Shown: positions 1 to 8,715 of the stretch, piece by piece
Numbering within the stretch: position 1 is the stretch's first letter
Layout: each line of letters starts with the position of its first letter
Assembly: GCA_020050595.1 (NCBI GenBank)
Contig: JAGVKL010000013.1
Span: 1 to 40,203 of the forward strand
Length of the DNA: 40,203 nt
Direction of reading: 5' to 3'
Source of the DNA: Legionellales bacterium
Lineage (GTDB): Bacteria; Pseudomonadota; Gammaproteobacteria; Legionellales; Legionellaceae
Translations under genes and position numbers: made by a program
The notes under the pieces: generated by a model
Told to the model about the DNA's origin: nothing
Seen by the model: only the letters and a program-made list of their open reading frames with translations
Database searches by the model: none

Positions 1-22
1 AGCCCCTGAGAAATCCTCGCTT

Positions 23-115
23 TTTAAACCGTAGCCTGGTTGCTTGCAACCAGGAAAGCATGCCATAACTTGCGTCGACACCCCTGGTTGCAAGCAACCA
101 GGCTACATGGTTTAA
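23..115. repeat. Inverted pair of REP-like palindromes (REPIN-like)
   Basis: Two 24-base arms, 31-54 and 83-106, are exact reverse complements of each other. Each arm is itself nearly palindromic around CCTGGTTGC/GCAACCAGG and both end outward in GTAGCC. A TTAAACC motif continues the symmetry outside both arms. The 28-base centre is unique. This two-inverted-REP architecture is what is called a REPIN in other bacteria. No gene overlaps it. Confidence 0.75.
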
Positions 116-184
116 CAAAAAAATGCCGCACCCCCAAGGTTCGACCCTACTATTTCGTCCAAAATAAATAAATTGTGGATATAT

Positions 185-213
185 TTGGCAATACTTGTTT
201 GAAGTGGTACAAT
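185..213 (+). promoter_or_regulatory. Sigma-70 promoter of the cold-shock gene
   Basis: TTGGCA at 185-190 and TACAAT at 208-213 are separated by 17 bases, each matching five of six consensus positions. Transcription would begin near 220 and give a leader of about 25 bases. AGGA at 230-233 lies 10 bases before the ATG. The leader is too short for the long structured cspA-type 5' region of Escherichia coli. Confidence 0.75.
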
Positions 214-243
214 GGCGCTCCAGTTTAATAGGAATAATTTAAA

Positions 244-450
244 ATGTCAGAAAAAGTACGTGGTACAGTTAAGTGGTTTAACGATAGCAAAGGTTTTGGA
301 TTTATTGAAAGTAACGGAAAAGATTACTTCGTTCACTTTAGTGCAATTCAATCTGATGGTTTCAAGACCTTAGCTGAAGGTGCAGCCGTAATGTTTAAAG
401 CAGGCCAAGGTCAAAAAGGCCCTCAAGCAGAAGAAGTTGAATTAGTTTAA
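244..450 (+). CDS. Cold-shock domain protein, CspA family
   Basis: This 68-residue protein is one complete cold-shock domain, the usual length for the family. It has both nucleic-acid-binding motifs, KGFGFI (16-21, RNP1) and YFVHF (28-32, RNP2), after the typical opening GTVKWFN. Family members are small cytoplasmic beta-barrels that bind single-stranded RNA or DNA and melt secondary structure, acting in cold adaptation or general translation. The gene is monocistronic: it has its own strong promoter and is followed by an inverted repeat before a convergent gene. Which Csp paralogue it is cannot be decided from sequence, and cold induction is not shown. Confidence 0.95.
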   Translation: MSEKVRGTVKWFNDSKGFGFIESNGKDYFVHFSAIQSDGFKTLAEGAAVMFKAGQGQKGPQAEEVELV

Positions 451-458
451 ATGCTATT

Positions 459-495
459 TTACCATCCTGTCTTGCATGATGCGGCAGGATGGTAA
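459..495. terminator. Probable bidirectional terminator hairpin
   Basis: A perfect 11-bp stem, TTACCATCCTG at 459-469 and its complement at 485-495, lies between the convergent cspA-like gene and the small coiled-coil gene. There is no strong T-run on the plus side. On the minus side the hairpin also lacks a clean U tract, so it may act only weakly or with Rho. Confidence 0.5.
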
Positions 496-504
496 CAACC
501 TTCT

Positions 505-819
505 TTATGGTTTAGCAGGTATTGATTGCTGAACTTGTTTGATCTGCTGTTCTAAATTATCTTGCACTTGTTTAATTTGTGCTTGCGATTGAGTATTCCC
601 CTTTTGAATCTCTGCTTCTAGATTAGTCTGTAATTGTTTGATCTGCGCTTGTAATTGAGTATTTAACGTCTGAATTTGCTTTTGCTGATCAGCTTGCATT
701 TTTTGTAACTGTGCTTGGATCTGGCTATTTAACAACTGAATCTGTTGCGATGTATTATCAGCCGCAGACGAGATGCTCCCCACCCCCAAACAAAGCAAAC
801 CGATCATTAATTTCTTCAT
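505..819 (-). CDS. Small exported glutamine-rich coiled-coil protein
   Basis: A 104-residue protein with an N-terminal Sec signal peptide, probably cleaved after about residue 19 (SISSA). The mature part is almost wholly Gln-rich helix. Three consecutive 22-residue repeats are visible, starting at residues 31, 53 and 75, each opening N-(S/T)-Q-x-Q-A-Q-(L/I)-x-Q-(M/L/V)-Q. Twenty-two is two hendecads, which suggests a slightly right-handed coiled coil and a periplasmic oligomer. The ATG at 819 has GGGAG about nine bases upstream. It has no cysteine lipobox and no anchor. I do not recognise a named family; a structural periplasmic or Lpp-like role is a guess only. Confidence 0.75.
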   Translation of the reverse strand: MKKLMIGLLCLGVGSISSAADNTSQQIQLLNSQIQAQLQKMQADQQKQIQTLNTQLQAQIKQLQTNLEAEIQKGNTQSQAQIKQVQDNLEQQIKQVQQSIPAKP

Positions 820-990
820 GCAAACTACTCCCTGTTAGTTTATTTATCCTCATCCACTTTAATAAATTAGAAGGAAATTGCAATAGCCTTCTAAGATTTC
901 TTAAGTAAACCTACATAAATATCTAGAAAATTTATAGCGTAACGATTAGACTGGGCTGATAATAAAAAGTTGTTGTTCCAAGGAGATATC

Positions 991-1323
991 ATGCATAAAC
1001 ACCGCTATTTGATTACATTATTAGCTGCTAGTTTCCTCTTCATCGCTGGTTGTCAGAACGTAAACGGCCCGTCTTCTCCTGGTGCACCCTTAGGCTTTCT
1101 CCAACCTCAATCCAATGATGAGCGTATTACGAATGCGATCCTTGAATCCATGCTTAATAATGAAGTGGTATCCAATATAAAAGTTCGCGTACAAACAACG
1201 GATGGTGTGGTAATGCTTAGTGGATATGTTAAAACCATCCGACAAAGCGATGTCTCAGAAGAAATCGCGCGGCGGACTCCTGGGGTGAAATCCGTACAAA
1301 ATAATATTATTGTGCGCAAGTAA
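991..1323 (+). CDS. BON-domain lipoprotein
   Basis: I chose the ATG at 991 because AGGAG at 981-985 precedes it; the reading frame can be extended upstream to a TTG at 970 but without support. The 110-residue product has a lipoprotein signal with lipobox IAGC (Cys21). Gln at +2 favours the outer membrane. A Pro/Gly-rich linker leads to a single BON domain at about residues 45-110, with the hallmark V-x-x-G-x-V motif as VVMLSGYVKT and a VKSVQNNI end. BON domains bind phospholipid and occur in OsmY and DolP. With only one BON domain it is not a DolP orthologue (two domains); it is best called a periplasmic-facing envelope-stress-type protein. It appears to be transcribed alone. Confidence 0.9.
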   Translation: MHKHRYLITLLAASFLFIAGCQNVNGPSSPGAPLGFLQPQSNDERITNAILESMLNNEVVSNIKVRVQTTDGVVMLSGYVKTIRQSDVSEEIARRTPGVKSVQNNIIVRK

Positions 1324-1351
1324 CCATCACCCTACCCCTCTCCCATCAATG

Positions 1352-1556
1352 TGGGGCTTTGTTGAATAAATATCGTTGTCATTCCCGCGTAAGCGGGAAT
1401 CTACTCGATTAAGTCGTATTATGTGTAATATGTAGACATATCCACACCCCAGCGACTTGCTCGCGGGATTGTCCGCGGTATCCAACGATCATCCGAATGG
1501 CGCGGACAATCCTCACCACGTGGGCGCTATAGAGTAATTGTCAACACGCCCTGGAA
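1352..1556. repeat. Composite palindromic repeat element
   Basis: This gene-free stretch is packed with symmetry: ATTCCCGC/GCGGGAAT at 1381-1400 (4-base loop, like the widespread dRS3-type repeat), GCGA/TCGC at 1452-1464, and a perfect 12-bp stem GGATTGTCCGCG at 1466-1477 with its complement at 1501-1512. Its end, from about 1530 to 1556 (TAGAGTAATTGTCAACA...CCCTGG), closely matches the end of the element at 5037-5166. The left boundary (GGGGCTTTGTTGA, about 1352) is uncertain. Confidence 0.55.
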
Positions 1557-1559
1557 CCG

Positions 1560-2213
1560 TTACAAAATAGTTTTGGTGAAACTCGCGCGTAGATAAAATC
1601 CCCGAGGGAGTGTTAGTATTTTGCTGCCTGTTTCATCAAAGCCATAACACAATGATTTTCCATGCGCAGCCTTAGGCCTTACCTGTAGATACTCTCCCAT
1701 GCTTGCATTAATTTCAGCTAACATCCCAGCGCTAATCATAAACGTAAGCTCTGACCAATCTCTTTCTAAAATGGCCTCTTGCGCTAGAGAAGGTGACCAT
1801 AAAACACCACGTCCAATTCGACGATGCGGGAAAGGTATGGTTTTATCACCCTCAATGGGTAACCAAAGCACGCGCTTTAATTTGGCAAAACATTGCGACG
1901 TTTGCCATGTTTGCTGGTGAAGGGTTAATAAAGGGATAGTGGTTACAAAGGTTGATTCTGCAGGAGTGCCTAACTGATTGATGGGCAAGGTTTTCAACTC
2001 AATGCCAAGCATCGCAAAATCAGGCAACGATTTATTGCCTGCTGTGGTTCCCAAAGCCATTTCAATCGCTTGCCCAGCCCATCCCTTCCGCTGTAAAGGA
2101 TGCTCAGGAATGGATAGGTTTAAAGCCATCGCTAATTGAGCAAAGCTTAAGCCCTCAATCGCTTGGCAACGCTCCATTAATTCTTTTTCGTTGTTAACAG
2201 GAGTTAAATCCAT
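1560..2213 (-). CDS. mutH: DNA mismatch repair endonuclease MutH
   Basis: MutH nicks the unmethylated strand at hemimethylated GATC after activation by MutS-MutL. The protein aligns over its length with E. coli MutH (about 229 residues): GWAGQAIEMALG, DFAMLGIELKTLP, KLKRVLWLP, GEYLQVRPKA and the C-terminal ILTLPRGFYL are all clear. The metal-binding triad D..E.K is present in DFAMLGIELK. The frame is open to a TTG at 2231, but the ATG at 2213 (217 residues) has AAAGG upstream and is preferred. A functional MutH implies Dam-type GATC methylation in this organism, although dam is not in the window. It lies downstream of aspS with a 114-base gap and may share its transcript. Confidence 0.93.
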   Translation of the reverse strand: MDLTPVNNEKELMERCQAIEGLSFAQLAMALNLSIPEHPLQRKGWAGQAIEMALGTTAGNKSLPDFAMLGIELKTLPINQLGTPAESTFVTTIPLLTLHQQTWQTSQCFAKLKRVLWLPIEGDKTIPFPHRRIGRGVLWSPSLAQEAILERDWSELTFMISAGMLAEINASMGEYLQVRPKAAHGKSLCYGFDETGSKILTLPRGFYLRASFTKTIL

Positions 2214-2327
2214 AATCTGCCTTTGGGCCAAGGCCCAACCTACAACCTTCTAGATATTTAATGAGGTCTGCCTATGATTAAGTTAACGCCATTAAACGTT
2301 CATCCTAGAAAAAGCATTAGTCCTCTA

Positions 2328-4109
2328 TTACTTTGCCTTCGCCGTTGGCGCAATGCGTAGGCCCAATTCATTCAATTGCTGAGTGCCCGCAGGAGCCGGG
2401 GCACTCGTTAGTAGGCAAGAAGCAGACTGGGTTTTAGGGAAGGCAATTACATCGCGAATCGATGTTGAGCCTGTTAATAACATGGCCAACCGATCGATCC
2501 CTAATGCGATCCCTCCGTGCGGAGGACAGCCGTATTGTAAGGCATCCAATAAAAAGCCGAATTTCTCTTGCGCTTCTTCTTTACCAATGCCTAATAATTC
2601 AAATACCGTTTGTTGTAATTGGGGATTATGTATACGGATTGAGCCGCCCCCTATTTCGTAGCCATTAATAACAATGTCATAAGCTTTTGCCAAGGCTTTA
2701 AGCGGATTAGCTTTTAATGCATCTACTGAAGACTCTTGGGGTGAAGTGAAGGGATGATGCATCGCTTGCAAGGTATCCGTTTCACTATCTCTTTCAAACA
2801 TCGGCCAATCAACCACCCAAAGTAATTGCCAATCCGAGGTTAATAATTGCCGATCGTGGCCTAACTTAATGCGTAAAGCACCTAATGACTCATTAACAAT
2901 TTTTTCTTTATCCGCGCCAAAGAAAACCACATCCCCTGTTTTGGCTTCAACCCGCTCAAGAATCGCTTGCACAAGCACTTCATCAAGGAATTTAAGAATA
3001 GGCGACTGCAAACCTTGCATGCCTTGATCTCTATCATTCACTTTAATATAAGCTAAGCCCTTAGCCCCATAAATGCCAACAAAAGTACCATAATCATCAA
3101 GCTCTTTACGGCTTAAATCACAACCATTAGGTAATTTCAAAGCGGTCACACGGCTACCCGTATCATTCGCAGCTGCCGCAAATACCTTAAAATTACAATC
3201 ACGGACTAAATCGGCAATGTCTACCAGCTCAAGAGGAATCCGTAAATCCGGCTTGTCACTACCAAAACGACGCATTGCTTCCTCATAAGTCATGCGTGGT
3301 AATTTATCTGGCAATTGCACATCGAGGATTTCAGCAAACACTGCTTTTAACATACCCTCAATGAGCCCTTGAATAACTTCTTCATCAATAAACGACATTT
3401 CCATATCAAGCTGAGTGAATTCAGGTTGACGATCAGCACGTAAGTCCTCATCACGGAAACAACGAACCACTTGGTAATATTTGTCAAAACCCGACATCAT
3501 TAATAATTGCTTAAACAATTGCGGCGATTGGGGTAATGCATAAAACTGCCCAGGATAAACACGAGAAGGCACTAAATAATCGCGCGCTCCTTCCGGCGTC
3601 GCCTTGGTTAACATAGGCGTTTCAATGTCGATAAAACCTTTATTATTCAAATAATTGCGGATACAGCGAATCATCTGATGACGCAAAATTAAGTTATGCT
3701 GCATATCCGAACGGCGTAGATCAAGGTAACGATAACGATAACGTAAATCTTCATTAACGACTTGCCGCTCATCGGGCAAAAATGGCGGCGTGGGCGATTG
3801 ATTTAAAATCTCAAGCGCTGCGCCTAAAATTTCAATCCGGCCTGTTTTCATTCTATCATTCACCATTCCACTAGGACGATGGCGGACCTTTCCAGTTGCT
3901 CGGATTACAAATTCGTGACGAAGCTTTTCTGCGATAGAGAAAATATCGGCCAACTCCGGCTCATAGACTACCTGCACAAGCCCTGAGCTATCTCTCACAT
4001 CAAGAAAAATAACCCCACCATGATCACGGCGATTATGAACCCACCCGCATATTGTAACTGTAGTGTCTAGTATTGTTTCATTTACGTCAGAACAATAGTG
4101 TGATCTCAT
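2328..4109 (-). CDS. aspS: Aspartyl-tRNA synthetase, probably non-discriminating
   Basis: This 593-residue class II synthetase charges tRNA with aspartate. The N-terminal OB-fold anticodon-binding domain spans about 1-105 ([11 protein letters not shown]), motif 2 shows as [20 protein letters not shown], the bacterial GAD insert follows, and motif 3 is [12 protein letters not shown] near the C-terminus. Length equals the bacterial type. In the anticodon domain His30 and Gly81 replace Leu30 and Lys81 of the E. coli enzyme. His/Gly at these sites is known from non-discriminating AspRS (Pseudomonas type), which also charges tRNA-Asn and needs GatCAB. The gene follows the DUF502 gene by 24 bases, in a likely fmdB-DUF502-aspS operon. 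Confidence 0.97.
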   Translation of the reverse strand: MRSHYCSDVNETILDTTVTICGWVHNRRDHGGVIFLDVRDSSGLVQVVYEPELADIFSIAEKLRHEFVIRATGKVRHRPSGMVNDRMKTGRIEILGAALEILNQSPTPPFLPDERQVVNEDLRYRYRYLDLRRSDMQHNLILRHQMIRCIRNYLNNKGFIDIETPMLTKATPEGARDYLVPSRVYPGQFYALPQSPQLFKQLLMMSGFDKYYQVVRCFRDEDLRADRQPEFTQLDMEMSFIDEEVIQGLIEGMLKAVFAEILDVQLPDKLPRMTYEEAMRRFGSDKPDLRIPLELVDIADLVRDCNFKVFAAAANDTGSRVTALKLPNGCDLSRKELDDYGTFVGIYGAKGLAYIKVNDRDQGMQGLQSPILKFLDEVLVQAILERVEAKTGDVVFFGADKEKIVNESLGALRIKLGHDRQLLTSDWQLLWVVDWPMFERDSETDTLQAMHHPFTSPQESSVDALKANPLKALAKAYDIVINGYEIGGGSIRIHNPQLQQTVFELLGIGKEEAQEKFGFLLDALQYGCPPHGGIALGIDRLAMLLTGSTSIRDVIAFPKTQSASCLLTSAPAPAGTQQLNELGLRIAPTAKAK

Positions 4110-4133
4110 AATACCGCCTGTTAAAAACTTTAA

Positions 4134-4757
4134 TTATTTATTGTTAAGAGTCGCTGTGGGCTCTGTTCGCATCATACCTAAGGAAATAATGAATTTTAAT
4201 GCCTCATCAATGGTCATATCTAATTCAACAACATCGGATTTAGCCACCATCATTAAAAATCCTGAGGTTGGGTTCGGTGTCGTCGGTATAAAAATGGAAA
4301 GCATTTCTTTACCTGCTTTTGGAACTACGTTATCAGCAATACCAGTTTGAAACGCGATGCTCCATAGCCCTTTACGAGGATATTCTACTAACAATACTTT
4401 ACGAAAAGCATCGCTGTTTGTGGCAAAAACGGTATGGATTACCTGTTTGCTGGTATTATAAATAGAGCGAACTAATGGAATTTTATCCAAAATAATTTCA
4501 CTCCAGATCACCAAGCGCTGGCCGAAAAAATTAGTGGCCAGAAGGCCTGTAACAAACAATAACACCAACGATAATAAGACACCCAACCCAGGCACATGCA
4601 TGCCAATTAATTGCTCGGGCCGATAGGCTGTCGGCAAAAGCGACATCGTCTGATCGAGCAAATCGATAATAAAACGCAAAATAACGATAGTTACCAAGAC
4701 TGGCAGCCATACAACCAATCCCGCTAATAAATAACTACGTATAGGCAGGCTTCTCAA
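4134..4757 (-). CDS. DUF502 family inner-membrane protein
   Basis: A 207-residue protein recognised as DUF502 by its conserved layout: two N-terminal transmembrane segments (about 8-32 and 55-76), then the family motif P(L/I)[11 protein letters not shown] at about 93-105 and a cytoplasmic or periplasmic C-terminal domain with [13 protein letters not shown] and [14 protein letters not shown]. Biochemical function of the family is unknown. In many proteobacteria it lies directly between an FmdB zinc-ribbon gene and aspS, exactly as here. Its start overlaps the fmdB stop by four bases (ATGA), which supports translational coupling. Confidence 0.9.
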   Translation of the reverse strand: MRSLPIRSYLLAGLVVWLPVLVTIVILRFIIDLLDQTMSLLPTAYRPEQLIGMHVPGLGVLLSLVLLFVTGLLATNFFGQRLVIWSEIILDKIPLVRSIYNTSKQVIHTVFATNSDAFRKVLLVEYPRKGLWSIAFQTGIADNVVPKAGKEMLSIFIPTTPNPTSGFLMMVAKSDVVELDMTIDEALKFIISLGMMRTEPTATLNNK

Positions 4758-5014
4758 TCACTTTCACCTTTTTTAGTACTACTAGCAAGAGACTCAGTTG
4801 GATTACTTTTTGCGTCGGATTTGGATTTATTTTTATCCTTAAAATCAGTCACATACCAACCACCACCTTTTAATTGAAACCCAGCAGCAGAAACTAAACG
4901 CTCTGCCTTACTTTTACCACATTCTGGGCATTTTTTTACAGGCTCATCATTTATTTTTTGCAATAAATCAAATTTGTGATGGCAACTCGTGCATTTATAC
5001 TCATAAATCGGCAT
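4754..5014 (-). CDS. FmdB-family zinc-ribbon protein
   Basis: The start is the ATG at 5014, giving the family's canonical MPIYEYKC opening; GGGGGA lies just upstream and an adjacent TTG adds only one residue. The 86-residue protein has a single zinc ribbon, C8-x2-C11 and C29-x2-C32, and a Lys/Ser-rich low-complexity tail of about 40 residues that is probably disordered. FmdB proteins were named as putative regulators of formamidase but their function is unknown in most bacteria. It heads the run fmdB-DUF502-aspS. Confidence 0.9.
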   Translation of the reverse strand: MPIYEYKCTSCHHKFDLLQKINDEPVKKCPECGKSKAERLVSAAGFQLKGGGWYVTDFKDKNKSKSDAKSNPTESLASSTKKGESD

Positions 5015-5036
5015 CAAAAATCCCCCGTACTCTCAA

Positions 5037-5166
5037 CTAGGGCCTATTAACATTTCATCTCAGATCCTAAGCCCCGTGGCTTGTCCACGGGGTCCATGGA
5101 TACCGCGAACAAGTCGCGGAACGTAGGCTAGCAATGGGTTGTAGAGCAATTGTCAACAGACCCTAG
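5037..5166. repeat. 130-bp MITE-like element with terminal inverted repeats
   Basis: The left end starts CTAGGGCCTATTAACA and the right end finishes TGTCAACAGACCCTAG; over 24 bases the ends pair at 18 positions. Inside are two perfect hairpins sharing a CTTGT/ACAAG loop: CCCCGTGG at 5072-5079 with 5085-5092, and CCGCGA at 5103-5108 with 5114-5119. The right end and the CGACTTG-TCGCGG-TATCCA core recur in the 1352-1556 element, the core in opposite orientation. No transposase or clear target duplication is present. Confidence 0.6.
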
Positions 5167-5188
5167 TCATTAAAATAATAACCCGCGA

Positions 5189-5836
5189 TTATAGCGAAGA
5201 ATGTTGTAGCAATGCAATCGCTCCTCCATGGGGTATCCGTGCTAACAATGGTGCTTTTATTTTACGTTCCAGCGTCTTTATATTTTCCTCTAAGGCTAAC
5301 ATCTTGGGATCGATACAATTGGCTATCCATCCAGCGCATTCGATATGGTTTGCTTTTAAAGCTAACTCCGTCAATAAAGCATGGTTTAAGCATCCTAAGC
5401 GCATGCCTACCACTAAAATAGCAGGAATTTTACTTTGCTTTAAAACATCTACCCAAGTCTCGTCCTCATTCAAAGGGGCCATAAGGCCGCCTGCGCCTTC
5501 AATAAATACGTAATCAAAACCTTTAAACGACTCCCCCTCACAAAAATTGATAATATCTTTTGCTAAAATCAATTTACCTGCTTGTTGAGCTGCAAGGTGA
5601 GGAGAAATAGGTGGTTTGAATTGCCAGCCGCAAATTAACTGATCATGACCATTATGAGCTTGTAATTGCTCAACATCGCCGCTCACTAATCGGCCACCCA
5701 TTTCGTTACATCCACTTGCCAACGGTTTAAGACCTATCACCCGCTTATACTTCTTTTTAAAATAATCAATTAACTGACAAGTGACATAGGTTTTACCACA
5801 ATCAGTGTCTGTGCCTATAATAAAATAACGTTTCAT
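5189..5836 (-). CDS. bioD: Dethiobiotin synthetase BioD
   Basis: BioD is the ATP-dependent carboxylase that turns 7,8-diaminopelargonic acid into dethiobiotin, the penultimate biotin step. The 215-residue protein has the diagnostic P-loop GTDTDCGKT (8-16; family GTDTxxGKT), the LKPLASGC substrate segment, PISPHLAA and the VEGAGG-type motif as FIEGAGGLMAPL. It is slightly shorter than E. coli BioD (225). It overlaps the bioH stop by four bases and is the last gene of the bioB-bioF-bioH-bioD operon; the MITE-like element at 5037-5166 lies directly downstream. Confidence 0.95.
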   Translation of the reverse strand: MKRYFIIGTDTDCGKTYVTCQLIDYFKKKYKRVIGLKPLASGCNEMGGRLVSGDVEQLQAHNGHDQLICGWQFKPPISPHLAAQQAGKLILAKDIINFCEGESFKGFDYVFIEGAGGLMAPLNEDETWVDVLKQSKIPAILVVGMRLGCLNHALLTELALKANHIECAGWIANCIDPKMLALEENIKTLERKIKAPLLARIPHGGAIALLQHSSL

Positions 5837-6552
5837 AGCAAAAACCCCTCTAACGTTTCTCTAAACTCCTTCGGATGAGACAAAAACGGAACATGTGCTG
5901 CTTTTGTAAACATAAAATAGGTAAATTGAGGGTACCTCTCTTGCATAACCACCATCAACCGACGTGAGATAATCGCGTCTAATCGTCCAAACATGTAAAG
6001 AGCTGGTATCTTTAACGCTTGAAGTGCCGGGCGTAGATCCCAATTTAGTAGTACATCAAGCCCTTGTTTTAACCCCTTAGCACTGGGGATTTGGTCTATC
6101 ATGCTTGGCTCGTGCTGGCCTTGTAACTGCAGCTGAACAAACGCTTTTAACACTTTTTTAGGATCGGCGGTTAAGTTTTCATAAAAGGTATTAAAAACGT
6201 GGGTTTCAATACCGGGCCAAGATGCATCCTTCATAAAATAAGGAGACGAGGCAATATTGATTAAATGAGTAACTCGGTCAGGTACTTCAATAACCAAACG
6301 GGTAGCGAATAAGCCGCCCATAGACCATCCTGCTAAGGCAAAACGCTTCGGCAACTGTTTTAAAAGACTTTGTTTAAAGATTTCCCAAGGCATATAGGGT
6401 GTGTGACCAAAACCTGGTAAATCAATGAACCAGAGCTCATAGCTTAAACTTAATTCCGGTAATAAAGAACGCCAAACATGACTATCAAATCCCCAACCAT
6501 GAAAGAAGATAAGGGGGTAACCTTTTCCTTGACGAATAAAATGAATCTCCAA
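5833..6552 (-). CDS. bioH: Pimeloyl-ACP methyl ester esterase BioH
   Basis: An alpha/beta-hydrolase of 239 residues. BioH removes the methyl group from pimeloyl-ACP methyl ester, releasing the acyl chain to BioF. The catalytic triad is visible: Ser77 in GWSMGG, Asp192 in FGRLDAI and His220 in AAHVPFLSH, the same order as in E. coli BioH (Ser82, Asp207, His235). The HGWGFDSHVW oxyanion loop is also typical. It begins three bases after the bioF stop and overlaps bioD by four. Its partner methyltransferase BioC, which protects the malonyl group first, is not encoded in this cluster. Confidence 0.93.
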   Translation of the reverse strand: MEIHFIRQGKGYPLIFFHGWGFDSHVWRSLLPELSLSYELWFIDLPGFGHTPYMPWEIFKQSLLKQLPKRFALAGWSMGGLFATRLVIEVPDRVTHLINIASSPYFMKDASWPGIETHVFNTFYENLTADPKKVLKAFVQLQLQGQHEPSMIDQIPSAKGLKQGLDVLLNWDLRPALQALKIPALYMFGRLDAIISRRLMVVMQERYPQFTYFMFTKAAHVPFLSHPKEFRETLEGFLL

Positions 6553-6555
6553 AAT

Positions 6556-7692
6556 TTACCCCTCTTTAGCAGGCAGAAGAATGGTGTGCAACACATCAAA
6601 TAAGCGATCGATCTGGGCCGGTGTATGGTGATAATTTAAAATCACTCGCAATCCTGTTTCTTGTTTATTCACCGTAGGTTGGCGAATGGCTGCACACTTT
6701 ATACCTCTTTTTTGCAAATCTTGGGCGCATTTTAACGCACGAAGGGGACAGCCTAACTGCAATTGTTGAATGGGCGAATGAGAGTTCCTCCACGTTAAGG
6801 GAGAGCGCTGACTCGCTTCATGAAAATACTGGATTAACGCTTGCAAGACCTGCCGACGCTCATCAGCCGCCTGAATTTCTTCTAGCGTTACCGATAAACC
6901 ATAAGCAATGGCAGGACTTATGGCTGTCGAATAAATAGATGCTCGAGATAATTGTAATAAAGCATCAATCCATAAAGCTTGCCCTGCAACAATCGCTCCC
7001 GAAGCAGCAAATGCTTTGCCAAAAGGAATAATCCTTAAAGGCACCGCCGCAGTCGTCAATTGGTGCGCTGCGACAGCACCTAATCCCCGCGGGCCTATTA
7101 CACCCATAGAATGTGCTTCATCCACGATGATGCTACAGTTATTTTGTGCAGTTGCATGCACTAGTTCGGCAAGAGGGGCTAATTGCCCGCTCATACTAAA
7201 AATGCCTTCCGTTAAGACCACACTAGTTGGCCCTACATCAACGAGTTTTGCCGATAAATCCTTTAAATCATTATGAAAAAACCGCGTATAAGCGACATGA
7301 CTGGCCTGGATACCATCATAAATAGAAGCATGGGCCATTTTATCGATTAAAACATGTGCCTTAAAATGAGCCAGTAAGCGGACAACGCTTAAATTAGCCG
7401 CATAACCCGATGAAAATAAAAGACAATTATCAACATTTAAAGCCTCTGCAAAGGAGCGCTCTAATTGTTGATGAGCAGGATGATAACCACAAATCACCAT
7501 GGAGCCGCCGCTACCCACAGGATAGCGTTCAAATCCTTGCTGGTAGGCTTTTTTTATGCGCGATTCATTCGCTAATGAAAGGTAATCATTGCTGCTAAAA
7601 TTGAGTGCTTCAAGCGAATGAATAGAGCGCTGACGATAAAGCCCTTGTTGTTTAAGCGAACTTAGATAATGCTCTAATGTTTCAGTCAGCAT
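6556..7692 (-). CDS. bioF: 8-amino-7-oxononanoate synthase BioF
   Basis: BioF is the PLP enzyme that condenses pimeloyl-ACP with alanine to give KAPA. Family motifs: [11 protein letters not shown] near the N-terminus, [35 protein letters not shown] for the PLP ring, and [10 protein letters not shown] carrying the Schiff-base lysine. I prefer the ATG at 7692 (378 residues); a GTG at 7713 in the same frame would add seven residues inside bioB. Either way it overlaps the end of bioB, which suggests coupling. Length matches the family (about 384). Confidence 0.94.
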   Translation of the reverse strand: MLTETLEHYLSSLKQQGLYRQRSIHSLEALNFSSNDYLSLANESRIKKAYQQGFERYPVGSGGSMVICGYHPAHQQLERSFAEALNVDNCLLFSSGYAANLSVVRLLAHFKAHVLIDKMAHASIYDGIQASHVAYTRFFHNDLKDLSAKLVDVGPTSVVLTEGIFSMSGQLAPLAELVHATAQNNCSIIVDEAHSMGVIGPRGLGAVAAHQLTTAAVPLRIIPFGKAFAASGAIVAGQALWIDALLQLSRASIYSTAISPAIAYGLSVTLEEIQAADERRQVLQALIQYFHEASQRSPLTWRNSHSPIQQLQLGCPLRALKCAQDLQKRGIKCAAIRQPTVNKQETGLRVILNYHHTPAQIDRLFDVLHTILLPAKEG

Positions 7693-8647
7693 GCTCGACA
7701 GCCAGCTCACCACGCAAGCCTAGACGTTCAAACAAAGCGTTGTCTTTTACGCGCTGAGGATTTTCTTCAGTTAATAGCTTATCCCCAATGAAAACGGAGC
7801 CAGCACCTGCAAAGAAACAAAGCGCCTGCAATTCATCACTCATTTCTGTACGGCCTGCTGTTAAACGAATCACACTTTTCGGCATTAAAAGTCTAGCCGT
7901 TGCGATCGTCCTGACCAACTCAATGCCGTCAACGGGCCTTGCCGCTGCCAAAGGAGTCCCTTCTACCGGGATTAAACGATTAATTGGCACACTAGTAGGC
8001 GGCTCTTCAAGATTCGCTAAGGTCAGTAAAAACTCTATGCGATCGTCTCGCGTTTCACCCAATCCTAAGATGCCGCCGCAGCACACATGCATTCCGGCAT
8101 GACGCACGTTGTCTAATGTTGTTAAGCGATCGTTGAAGGTACGGGTGCTCACTACTTTTTCATAGTAACTGGGCGAGGTGTCAATATTATGGTTGTAATA
8201 ATCAAGGCCTGCTTCTTTTAAAGCCAAAGCTTGCTCTTTGGATAACATGCCAAGCGTCATGCAGGTTTCTAGCCCCATTTCTTTAACGCCTTTAATCATC
8301 GCTACAAGCTCAGGCATTGCCTTATCGGGAGGACAACGCCATGCAGCACCCATGCAAAAACGAGTAGCTCCCCCTTCTTTCGCCTCCTTTGCGCTAGTAA
8401 GCACTTGCTCAATAGACATTAATTTTTCTTTTTCTACATGGGTAGCGTAATGACCGCTTTGTGAGCAGTAGCCACAGTCCTCAGGACAAGCGCCTGTTTT
8501 AATACTCAGTAAGGTTGCCATTTGCAATGTGTTTGACTTGTGGTGTAAAAGATGAGTTGTGTGAGCTGCGTACAGTAAATCATTGAATGGTTGCTCATAA
8601 ATGGCCTTCACTTCATCAAAAGTAAAAACCTTCTTTGGCTTGGTCAC
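7682..8647 (-). CDS. bioB: Biotin synthase BioB
   Basis: This radical SAM enzyme inserts sulfur into dethiobiotin. The frame is open to a TTG at 8719 with an ATG at 8689, but both starts would lie upstream of or inside the predicted promoter. The GTG at 8645-8647 has a good ribosome site, GAGGTG at 8652-8657, and gives 321 residues starting [13 protein letters not shown]. With that start the [4Fe-4S] cysteines of CPEDCGYC are Cys54, Cys58 and Cys61, within one residue of E. coli (53, 57, 60). [15 protein letters not shown] and the RLTAGR arginine of the [2Fe-2S] site are present. First gene of bioB-bioF-bioH-bioD; expression is probably BirA-repressed. Confidence 0.95.
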   Translation of the reverse strand: MTKPKKVFTFDEVKAIYEQPFNDLLYAAHTTHLLHHKSNTLQMATLLSIKTGACPEDCGYCSQSGHYATHVEKEKLMSIEQVLTSAKEAKEGGATRFCMGAAWRCPPDKAMPELVAMIKGVKEMGLETCMTLGMLSKEQALALKEAGLDYYNHNIDTSPSYYEKVVSTRTFNDRLTTLDNVRHAGMHVCCGGILGLGETRDDRIEFLLTLANLEEPPTSVPINRLIPVEGTPLAAARPVDGIELVRTIATARLLMPKSVIRLTAGRTEMSDELQALCFFAGAGSVFIGDKLLTEENPQRVKDNALFERLGLRGELAVEHAD

Positions 8648-8687
8648 ATTACACCTCGTTATATTCTCTGGAAGCAGATAGGGGAAC

Positions 8688-8715
8688 ATGATAAAGTCAC
8701 CCGCTTTAATGTCAA
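8688..8715 (-). promoter_or_regulatory. bioB promoter
   Basis: Read on the minus strand, TTGACA (8710-8715) and TATCAT (8688-8693) are 16 bases apart, six and five of six consensus matches. Transcription would begin near 8681, giving a leader of about 34 bases to the GTG start at 8647. The -35 box overlaps the left half of the BirA-like operator. Confidence 0.7.

Noticed and set aside
711..908. Plus-strand open frame
   Set aside because: It is antisense to the signal-peptide end of the coiled-coil gene, with no ribosome site or family resemblance.
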